This document shows positions 5,699 through 11,717 of a DNA stretch of 11,717 bases, one piece after another. The translations under genes were made by a program, and so were the position numbers. The notes under the pieces are model-generated. The model was not told where the DNA came from. It worked only from the letters and a program-made list of their open reading frames with translations, and did no database searches. The first letter of the stretch is position 1; every line of letters begins with the position of its first letter. Source of the stretch: Anaerolineae bacterium (lineage in GTDB: Bacteria; Chloroflexota; Anaerolineae; Aggregatilineales; Phototrophicaceae). Where the stretch lies: the NCBI GenBank assembly GCA_015492875.1, contig WGEI01000392.1, forward strand, positions 1-11,717. Reading direction: 5' to 3'.

Positions 5699-7369
5699 AT
5701 GCACCCTGTAACTTTTGTTTTAGCATTCTTGATGCTATTGTATTTGGGCATTAACTACAAGGTATTTCTGCCCCGTATCCACCCTAAAGGGCAGCGTATA
5801 TTGACCATCCTCATGGTAGCTACCATACCCTTAGCACTGGCACAGCTGTATTTCACGCTGACATGGGCGCAAACGGGTTTTTGGTACTGGTTTTTAGATA
5901 GCAATCAAGAATTTTCGTTGGGGACGATGTTCTCCACCATGTTGCTAGCTTTAACTAGTGCATTAGGGCTAGTGATTGCAATATGGGGCGTAAAAGATAA
6001 GCGGCAACGCGGCTTCTGGTTAATTTTGTGCGCGGCCTTCGTCTATTTAGCGATTGATGAGGCGGGCTTCTTACAAATTCATGAGCGCCTAGACGCAATT
6101 CTATGGCGAGCGGCTTATTCACTTGTTGGTGGCATCATCGTGATTTACGGCTTCCTGCTATACTGGCGGCAATACCGTGAAAAACGGTGGCTCTATGGTT
6201 ATTTCATCGTTGGACTGAGCATTATGGGGGCGAGCGGCATTTTTGTCGAGCACATCATCCAGAGCATCATTTGCTTCATTCCCGGTTGGGGGCCAACATG
6301 CCATTTCTACTATGTGATTGAAGAAACTTTTGAAACCGCAGGCACGGCCATGGTATTCACAGCGGTTGCGGTCTTCGCCATCACATTGCTCCCCGCTATT
6401 CAATGGCGGAAAGCCAAACCGATTTTGATTATCGCGGGGTTATTGCCGTGGGTATGGACGAGTGCCAGCTTATGGATTGTGCCAACGGTAGAATTGCAAT
6501 TATGGGGAACACCCATACATACAGAGTATGTCGATGGCGACTTACAGCTTGTGGGCTATAAACCCTCGCAAACAGTGGCGCATCCGGGTGAAAGCGTCAC
6601 ATTTTCACTTTATCTGAAAGCCCAAGCCCCGTTAGATACGAACTATAACTGGTCTATCCGCTTGCTCACGCAGCCAGATGCGGAAACCGTGACATTCAAT
6701 GACGTTGCTTATTTTCAACAATACGAAACCAGCGCGTGGATACCCGGCATCGTCGCTAAAAAGAACGTCACGGTGGACATTCCTGAAGATGCGCCAGCCC
6801 CTGCTAGTTACTGGATTGTGGCGGGCATTTGGTATGATACCCGCGAACCGCAATTCATCCCTTATACCAGCAGCGAACAGCCAACACTGAATGAGTATCA
6901 GGTCATTCTAGGCAGTATCGCTGTATTGCCAAAAGTACCGCCCGCCGCTGCACAAAATTTGGGCTATCGCTTTGCCGATGGTATTGTGCTACAGGATTTT
7001 TCTTTGCCCAAGAGTGTGAAAACTGGTGAGAGCTTCCCGTTAGAGTTTTGGTGGTATACGGAAAGTGCGGTTGATGGCCGTTATGTGCAATTCATTCATT
7101 TCGTTGACGCAACTGGTGAGGCACATCCCCTTGACCGTGAGCCTATGGGGGGCAAATTCCCCACTAATGATTGGCCTGCCGATATGACAGTGCAAGACCA
7201 ATGGGAGATGGTATTAGATAGTGAAAGCTTCCCAGCGGGGACATATCAAGTATTTACTGGGCTTTATGATGCGCAAACCATAGAGCGGCTACCCGTCACT
7301 GATGCAAACGGGCAGCCGATTACCAATTACGCTATCGAAGTGGGGACAATCACGATAGAAAGCGATTAG
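5699..7369 (+). CDS. Polytopic membrane protein with DE/HE motifs and two C-terminal beta-sandwich domains, function unknown
   Basis: The start at ATG 5699 has GGGAG eight bases upstream, inside the end of the preceding gene. The 556-residue protein has about eight hydrophobic segments in its first 260 residues (for example 3-20, 34-57, 77-97, 105-121, 137-156, 166-185, 214-232, 240-260). Within or beside them sit charged residues typical of an active or metal site: D120-E121 with H128-E129, E184-H185, and E208-E209-x-x-E212. C192 and C201 flank a short loop and could form a disulfide. I cannot name this membrane family. Residues about 276-409 and 423-553 are two beta-sandwich domains like those of the upstream gene (GY at 286-287; WW at 451-452; QFIHFVD at 464-470; G..PT..W at 485-492). 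Sharing of the domains and the 4-base gap indicate joint work with the GT-C protein at the outer membrane face. A glycan-modifying membrane enzyme is one possibility. Confidence 0.75.
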   Translation: MHPVTFVLAFLMLLYLGINYKVFLPRIHPKGQRILTILMVATIPLALAQLYFTLTWAQTGFWYWFLDSNQEFSLGTMFSTMLLALTSALGLVIAIWGVKDKRQRGFWLILCAAFVYLAIDEAGFLQIHERLDAILWRAAYSLVGGIIVIYGFLLYWRQYREKRWLYGYFIVGLSIMGASGIFVEHIIQSIICFIPGWGPTCHFYYVIEETFETAGTAMVFTAVAVFAITLLPAIQWRKAKPILIIAGLLPWVWTSASLWIVPTVELQLWGTPIHTEYVDGDLQLVGYKPSQTVAHPGESVTFSLYLKAQAPLDTNYNWSIRLLTQPDAETVTFNDVAYFQQYETSAWIPGIVAKKNVTVDIPEDAPAPASYWIVAGIWYDTREPQFIPYTSSEQPTLNEYQVILGSIAVLPKVPPAAAQNLGYRFADGIVLQDFSLPKSVKTGESFPLEFWWYTESAVDGRYVQFIHFVDATGEAHPLDREPMGGKFPTNDWPADMTVQDQWEMVLDSESFPAGTYQVFTGLYDAQTIERLPVTDANGQPITNYAIEVGTITIESD

Positions 7370-8496
7370 CGTTCACAGGCGCCGCTATCGATAAAATCAG
7401 CAAGCGCTTGACCGGCGAGGTCGTGGCCATCCTGATTCCAGTGGGTGTCGTAGGTGTAGTATAGCATCTCGCCACGGGCTGCGGCCTCGTCGAGGATTGG
7501 CAATAGGTCGAAGAAGATAAACCCCTCTTGCTCGGCTCTTTCCTGTAGCAGGCGGTTGAGTAAAGCGCGATTGGCCACCATTTCATCATATGTTAAGCGG
7601 GGTTCACCAAAGTCACGAACAAGGCTTCGGATAACTGTATCTCGATATTCTGGGGCAACATAAGGCAAATAGACCTGCGGCTTAGACGGGAAATAAGCGA
7701 TAATTACACAGGCATCGCCAGCGGCCTCAGAAATATCGCGCCAACTTTGTACAGTAGCATCAAGCGCAGGCGATGAAGCCCATTTGTCTTCGGCATCGTT
7801 TAAGCGCCAAAGATAGCCATTATAAAACGCAATATCATGGCGCTGCTGGTTTATTTCTACCTGCACCGGATAGGGGAATGGGCCTTCAAAATCGTTATCC
7901 CAAGGCGCTTCCTCATTGCCCGCCGCTCCAGTGAAAGCCTGACGAGCGATGGATGGTAAGTTAAAGCCACCTTCGGTTAAACTGGCACGGGCGTCAGTCA
8001 AGTCATTTCCGCCGAAAAAGCCAATGATGACAATATCTGCCCCGCTATTCACGCCAAAAGTGCGCATCACTTCCGCTTGTTCCAATGGGCCATAGCCACG
8101 AAAGCCCAAATTGCGCACGCTCAAGCCAGATTTTTGCGCCAATATATCTGGCCAAGGCAGGGCAACATTCGCCGCTTCTGTAAACGAATCACCTAAGGCC
8201 AAGACTTGATAGGTTTCCGCAGGTTGTGCAGGTAACCGAAAGCCATCTTCATCCCATACAAGGACATGCTGGCTCAACACCTGATAGGGGTCTGGTGGTG
8301 GCGCAACGAGATGAGGCTGGTGGACGAACAAATCGCCCATACCAGTAGTGTAGCTCACTTCAAGCTGCACACCAGCCATACGCTGATTAGCTGGTGGCAA
8401 TATGAGCGGATAAATGGCTGCAACGACTAGAAAACCGGTTAAACTGCCCCCCAAAATTAAGATAAGCTTCCCAATGTAGGCTTTGATGTTCGGCAT
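7366..8496 (-). CDS. Membrane-anchored SGNH-family hydrolase/acyltransferase-like protein
   Basis: The ATG at 8496 follows a G-rich ribosome site (AGGGGGG). A longer frame from 8541 adds 15 residues and is less likely. The 376-residue protein has an N-terminal signal-anchor (about 9-34), so the catalytic part is probably outside the cytoplasm. SGNH blocks are in order: G102-D103-S104 (nucleophile Ser), G131 in RNLGFRGYG (block II), G162-G163-N164-D165 (block III Asn) and D350-T351-H352-W353-N354 with H358 (block V). The DTHW form resembles AlgJ/AlgX-type sugar O-acetyl enzymes and related SGNH esterases. The family hydrolyses or transfers acyl groups on sugars or lipids. With GT-C genes nearby, trimming or adding acyl esters on an envelope glycan is a fair inference. 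Its stop codon overlaps the convergent upstream-strand gene by 4 bases. A plain lipase or esterase is the alternative. Confidence 0.85.
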   Translation of the reverse strand: MPNIKAYIGKLILILGGSLTGFLVVAAIYPLILPPANQRMAGVQLEVSYTTGMGDLFVHQPHLVAPPPDPYQVLSQHVLVWDEDGFRLPAQPAETYQVLALGDSFTEAANVALPWPDILAQKSGLSVRNLGFRGYGPLEQAEVMRTFGVNSGADIVIIGFFGGNDLTDARASLTEGGFNLPSIARQAFTGAAGNEEAPWDNDFEGPFPYPVQVEINQQRHDIAFYNGYLWRLNDAEDKWASSPALDATVQSWRDISEAAGDACVIIAYFPSKPQVYLPYVAPEYRDTVIRSLVRDFGEPRLTYDEMVANRALLNRLLQERAEQEGFIFFDLLPILDEAAARGEMLYYTYDTHWNQDGHDLAGQALADFIDSGACER

Positions 8497-8553
8497 AAGC
8501 CCCCCTGAACGAAGATATTTCACTAGTAAGGTGTACAACAAAAAAGATAGAAA

Positions 8554-9414
8554 TTACACAAAATCAATAGTTATGGGGTCTAATTTGGTTTTGCCGCGCT
8601 CATCTAATTGCAAATGACCTGCGGGGCGGAACGGGTCATGAGGGAAAATGATGAGAGCATTATGCTCAAGCGCCCAGCGCTGCCAAACTCTTTTAGTTTC
8701 TAATGTATACAGCGGCTCAACATCATAAGCGGTCATCCAGCCTAGCCGTTCAAAATGAACCGCATAGGTCGATAAATCACAAAGGAATGCCGCATATTGG
8801 CCATCACTTTCAAAGCGGATGCTCATATGGCCGGGGGTGTGGCCGCGCGTCACAACACCCCAAACACCTTCAGCCAATTCGGTATCACCATCTAGCAAAC
8901 GCATTTGGCCAGATTGCATTAACGGCTCAAAATTGGCGGCGACATAAGTAGCGCGGGTACGTTCGTTAGGATGGCTCGCATCTTCATATTCACGGCGTTG
9001 AACAACGTATTCAGCATTGGGAAATGTTGGGACAACCTCGCCATCTTCATTGAAACGGGTGTTGCCGCCACAATGGTCGGCATGGAGGTGTGTATCAATC
9101 ACCATATCGACATCTTCTGGTTGTACGCCCAACCGCTTCAACGCAGCGACAAGGTCGCCATTAGGGCGAGAAAGATGCCATTGCGCCTCTAATTTGGGGC
9201 CTAGTTTCGTACCCATCCCCGTATCAATGACAATGTTCTTGCCAGCTACTTGCACCAACAGGCACATTTCCATCATTGGGATGAGGTGGTCTGGTGAAGG
9301 CGTGAAATAACGCGACCAAAGCGCACGCGGCACAAGCCCAAAAGCGCCACCGGGGTCTACCATCGTATTGGCATCATTGATGAAATGGATACAGATATCG
9401 CCAACTTGAAGCAT
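8554..9414 (-). CDS. Metallo-beta-lactamase-fold hydrolase (lactonase-like)
   Basis: The start chosen is the ATG at 9414, preceded by AAAAAAGGCGG. A GTG nine codons upstream is possible. The 286-residue protein lacks a signal peptide and is likely cytosolic. It has the complete two-metal site: H109-x-H111-x-D113-H114 (in DTHLHADHCGG), H196 (in GHTPGH), bridging D213 and H259 (in FPHDP). D64 of VIDTG fits the usual strand before the site. The family hydrolyses esters, lactones, phosphoesters or thioesters. The overall form and length resemble the N-acyl-homoserine-lactone lactonase (AiiA-like) group, but the active-site Tyr of AiiA cannot be placed with certainty (a Tyr lies at 217, four after D213), so the substrate is open. 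It lies 33 bases after the GT87 gene and 57 bases before the SGNH gene on the same strand. Confidence 0.9.
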   Translation of the reverse strand: MLQVGDICIHFINDANTMVDPGGAFGLVPRALWSRYFTPSPDHLIPMMEMCLLVQVAGKNIVIDTGMGTKLGPKLEAQWHLSRPNGDLVAALKRLGVQPEDVDMVIDTHLHADHCGGNTRFNEDGEVVPTFPNAEYVVQRREYEDASHPNERTRATYVAANFEPLMQSGQMRLLDGDTELAEGVWGVVTRGHTPGHMSIRFESDGQYAAFLCDLSTYAVHFERLGWMTAYDVEPLYTLETKRVWQRWALEHNALIIFPHDPFRPAGHLQLDERGKTKLDPITIDFV

Positions 9415-9446
9415 AAAACCGCCTTTTTTGCCTTCATGCACAATTT

Positions 9447-9452
9447 ATTATA
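9447..9452 (-). promoter_or_regulatory. Candidate internal -10 box for the MBL hydrolase gene
   Basis: A perfect TATAAT on the minus strand overlaps the TAA stop of the GT87 gene. Initiation near 9440 would leave a leader of about 26 bases carrying the AAGG ribosome site. The hexamer 17 bases upstream (TATATC) is a poor -35, so this is tentative. Confidence 0.35.
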
Positions 9453-10500
9453 CAGGGTTACGACGCGGGGATATAGGCCACAAACGCATGAAAACGAAGG
9501 TGAAGGTGATGAGAAAGCTCATATTGAATAGTGCGCCGCTGGGCGTGATGGCCGTCAATAACGCATAAACCCACGTCAACATCCCCGCGACTAGCGCTAT
9601 TAACAAGCGCTTTGGGGCAACAACGAGCATGGGCAAAAGAATGATGAGGTCGTAGTCATGCAAAGTTGGATTGACAAATAATACCAGCAGCAGCCAATCT
9701 TCATAATCTAGCCCACCACGCCGCCAACGAAACAGTATATAGAGTAAAAAGCCTGTGAAGAGGGAGAAGCCCCAAACCATCATGACACCTGTCTGAGAGG
9801 CTGCACCATCTAGCTGAAAGAGGTTAACCGGTATATAAGCAACGCTCGCCATGCTCACAGCGCGGAAAGTGCGCCCTGTAGCCAGCCATTCCTGTACCCA
9901 CGTTGGGCGCAGGATGAAAGAGGGCAATACCAACGCTATGGCAAAAAAAGCCGCAGCCAGCAAGATACGCGGGCGCTGTCGCCAGCACCAGAGCACATAA
10001 AGGGCGGCGGGAAAAGCGATGTGGGGCTTAAAGATAGCTAGCGCTAGAAACACACTATGCCACCAACGCGCCTGCCCGCCACGATGGTAATATGTGGCGA
10101 GGATAAAGAGGGGCAGCACAAGCCATGTACTTTGACCAAGCAAAAGCAGTAGAAATAGAGGGGGATATGCCAGAACAGCCGCGCGCCCTTTCGCCAGCCA
10201 TATCCCAATGAAGAATGGCGTTAGCATCCATACCCAACGCCACAATTGAGGCGCAAGTGCATCGGGTAAGCAAAATGCCGTATAGAAGGGGGCTGGGTAT
10301 AAATAGGCTTCGCTAAAAGAGAAATGGGCGTTATCAAAGCAAAACAAATGTGCGCCTTGCGCAAAATACTGGTAATCGTAGGGCGGCAAATGCTGGAAAG
10401 AGATGAGGATATATGCCAGTAGAATAGCCAAACCTATACCAGCTACGGCTAAATTGATAAGTCTTAAGCGTTTATCTATGAGTGATGGGACGAAGTTCAC
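9448..10500 (-). CDS. GT87/DUF2029-like polyprenyl-phosphate-dependent membrane glycosyltransferase
   Basis: The 350-residue, strongly hydrophobic protein has about nine membrane helices. It starts with GTG at 10500, overlapping the add stop as GTGA. D42 after the first helix (PPYDYQYFAQGA) sits where GT-C enzymes have their catalytic acidic residue. L121-G122-Q123 followed by a helix, K158-P159-H160, and N277-P278 with H281-D-Y-D284 match the GQ ... KP ... P..H.YD landmarks of GT87 (DUF2029), the group that includes mycobacterial PimE-like mannosyltransferases. Such enzymes move a mannose or other sugar from a polyprenyl phosphate to a lipid or glycan acceptor outside the membrane. It is somewhat shorter than the usual 400 or so residues. 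The acceptor is unknown. The four-base overlap implies its translation depends on add. Other GT-C families are possible. Confidence 0.75.
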   Translation of the reverse strand: MNFVPSLIDKRLRLINLAVAGIGLAILLAYILISFQHLPPYDYQYFAQGAHLFCFDNAHFSFSEAYLYPAPFYTAFCLPDALAPQLWRWVWMLTPFFIGIWLAKGRAAVLAYPPLFLLLLLGQSTWLVLPLFILATYYHRGGQARWWHSVFLALAIFKPHIAFPAALYVLWCWRQRPRILLAAAFFAIALVLPSFILRPTWVQEWLATGRTFRAVSMASVAYIPVNLFQLDGAASQTGVMMVWGFSLFTGFLLYILFRWRRGGLDYEDWLLLVLFVNPTLHDYDLIILLPMLVVAPKRLLIALVAGMLTWVYALLTAITPSGALFNMSFLITFTFVFMRLWPISPRRNPV

Positions 10501-11576
10501 GCGATTTCAAACTCGGCGAGCCAATCTTCAAAGCGCCGTACCAAATCCATACGTTCTTCGACGGGCAAAAATGCCGCCCGCGCCGCATTTAAGATGAATG
10601 ACTTCAAATCATCAAAGGTAAAGGGTAAATAAGTGAGCACCCGCGCATATTCATCGCTGAGGGTGATATTAGATACTAACGGGTCATCTGTATTGATCGT
10701 CACCCTCACCCCTTGTTTGGTCAAGATTGGCAGCGGATGATCTTCGTAACGGTCTATAGCGCCGCTATCGTAATTACTGCTAGGGCATACTTCTAATGTA
10801 ATCCCCCGATGAATGACAACATTTAATACGCCGGGGTCATCCAAGGTATGAATGCCATGCCCGATGCGGTTAGCGTGCAAAATGCTCACAGCATCCCAGA
10901 CGCTAGCAGAGCCATCCCACTCGCCAGCATGAACCGTGATGCCGAGACCAGCTTCTTTCGCGGCGGAGAAGATGTGGCGAAACGCTTGAACAGGATGACC
11001 AACCTCGAAACCGGCTATATCCAGCCCGACAACACCCTTATCCTGATGTGCCAATGCCGCCTTAAGAACGGCCTCGCCCGTTTCCACGCTTTCATGGCGA
11101 TTCATGGAAACAATCAAACGCACGTCAATGCCCGCATCCTCAGCGGTTTTGGAAGCGGTTTGGCAAACCAAGGAGACAATTTCCGATAGAGAACAGCCGA
11201 TGATATTGCTCAAGGCAGGAGGGGTAAAACGCAGCTCCATATAGCGCACGTTATCACTGGCGGCATCAAGCACAATTTCACGGGTAATGCGCTCGATAAC
11301 GTCTAGGGAGCGGTAAAACTGGCGCAAGGTGGCGAACTTGCCCAGAAAATGCGCCATAGAGCGCGTTTCTCCCGGCATCATCTGCACGAAAGGGCGTAGC
11401 AACTCCGGGTCATATTCGGGCATTTCAATATCATATTCGCGGGCAATATCGACCAGCGTTTGCAACCGCAATGAACCTTCGAGGTGTCGATGTAATTCAA
11501 TTTTCGGCATCGCTTGTATGCGCTCTAATAAAGCGCCATCGACCGCGAGGCGCGCCTCTGCATCGAAAATAGACAT
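10497..11576 (-). CDS. add: Adenosine deaminase
   Basis: This 359-residue cytosolic zinc enzyme converts adenosine (and deoxyadenosine) to inosine and ammonia in purine salvage. The ATG at 11576 has GGAG six bases upstream. The TIM-barrel metal and catalytic set is complete: H29 and H31 (IELHRHLEGSLR), D186-x-x-G189 (substrate region), H216 with E219 (VHAGE; Glu is the proton shuttle), H240 (RIGHG) and D297-D298 (NTDDP). The family segment E262-V-C-P-S-S-N268 is also present. Length is normal. Adenine deaminase of the same family is an alternative, since the two differ by few residues. It follows the partial membrane protein by 36 bases and overlaps the next gene by 4, so it is in the middle of an operon. 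Confidence 0.92.
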   Translation of the reverse strand: MSIFDAEARLAVDGALLERIQAMPKIELHRHLEGSLRLQTLVDIAREYDIEMPEYDPELLRPFVQMMPGETRSMAHFLGKFATLRQFYRSLDVIERITREIVLDAASDNVRYMELRFTPPALSNIIGCSLSEIVSLVCQTASKTAEDAGIDVRLIVSMNRHESVETGEAVLKAALAHQDKGVVGLDIAGFEVGHPVQAFRHIFSAAKEAGLGITVHAGEWDGSASVWDAVSILHANRIGHGIHTLDDPGVLNVVIHRGITLEVCPSSNYDSGAIDRYEDHPLPILTKQGVRVTINTDDPLVSNITLSDEYARVLTYLPFTFDDLKSFILNAARAAFLPVEERMDLVRRFEDWLAEFEIA

Positions 11577-11612
11577 GAATTACTCCATGCACAGCCTGCG
11601 GAAAAAGTGGTT

Positions 11613-11717
11613 TTATTCCCTATCAGCCAGCAGCCAACTCCAGTAGCGCCAGCCGACATATAACCCAAGTGTCAAGCCAGCAGCGGGCAAACCATTATAT
11701 AGTATTGACCACAATAA
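11613..11717 (-). CDS. C-terminal end of a putative membrane protein (runs off right edge)
   Basis: The frame is open from the window edge for 34 codons to a TAA at 11615-11613. The residues form a hydrophobic, glycine- and tryptophan-rich segment (NGLPAAGLTLGLYVGWRYW) ending in a charged tail (LADRE), like a last transmembrane helix. There is no start in the window and the fragment is too short to assign a family. It lies 36 bases before add on the same strand, so it is probably the upstream gene of that operon. A TATAAT on the minus strand (11699-11694) falls within it and might instead be a promoter for add. Confidence 0.45.
   Translation of the reverse strand, partial: LLWSILYNGLPAAGLTLGLYVGWRYWSWLLADRE

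Noticed and set aside
8554..9414. Quorum-quenching AHL lactonase as a firm call for the MBL-fold protein
   Set aside because: The metal ligands are shared by many MBL hydrolases, and the lactonase-specific Tyr cannot be placed with confidence.
10848..11189. 113-residue plus-strand open frame
   Set aside because: It lies wholly opposite add, whose catalytic motifs are complete, and its translation shows no recognisable domain; it is a shadow frame.
1..11717. A dedicated defence, CRISPR, toxin-antitoxin or mobile-element system
   Set aside because: No repeat array, nuclease, recombinase, transposase or toxin motif was seen on either strand; all sizeable frames are explained by metabolic, repair or membrane genes.

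Overview
The window is an ordinary-looking stretch of bacterial chromosome of roughly 50% GC. It has densely packed genes on both strands, short intergenic gaps and several overlapping start/stop codons. No rRNA, tRNA, CRISPR array, insertion sequence or phage gene was seen. Two adjacent GT-C/membrane genes carry repeated extracytoplasmic beta-sandwich modules of the 'GY...LYWQ...D..P..G...T..W' type. These modules, with the proline-rich membrane-anchored protein beside fpg, look most like Chloroflexota (Anaerolineae-like) genomes. This placement is inferred from protein style, not from a marker gene.

Layout. (A) Minus strand, 1392 to 1: a small DUF4177-like protein, a short-chain dehydrogenase/reductase joined to it by a one-base TAATG stop/start overlap, and the N-terminal part of an aldose 1-epimerase that runs off the left edge. 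(B) Plus strand, 1536-3396: fpg (mutM), a formamidopyrimidine-DNA glycosylase, followed 4 bases later by a 341-residue single-pass membrane protein with two copies of a small domain. A 143-base divergent intergenic region separates A and B. (C) Plus strand, 3514-7369: a 726-residue GT-C-type membrane protein and a 556-residue polytopic membrane protein of unknown function. Each ends in two similar beta-sandwich domains. (D) Minus strand, 11717 to 7366: a membrane-protein C-terminus at the right edge, adenosine deaminase (add), a GT87/DUF2029-type membrane glycosyltransferase, a metallo-beta-lactamase-fold hydrolase and a membrane-anchored SGNH-family esterase. Units C and D converge and their stop codons overlap by 4 bases.

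How the genes fit together. The two GT-C-type enzymes, the SGNH esterase, the aldose epimerase and the beta-sandwich membrane protein fit envelope glycan work: transfer of sugars from polyprenyl-phosphate donors on the outer face of the membrane, and addition or removal of acyl groups. DNA repair (fpg), purine salvage (add) and the MBL hydrolase are housekeeping or accessory genes with no obvious link beyond shared transcripts. The most interesting points are the four-fold shared beta-sandwich in region C, the acidic/His motifs in the 556-residue membrane protein, the internal duplication in the 341-residue protein, and a 15-bp perfect palindrome centred on a TATAAT box upstream of region C. 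I see no convincing undescribed defence or mobile system here.
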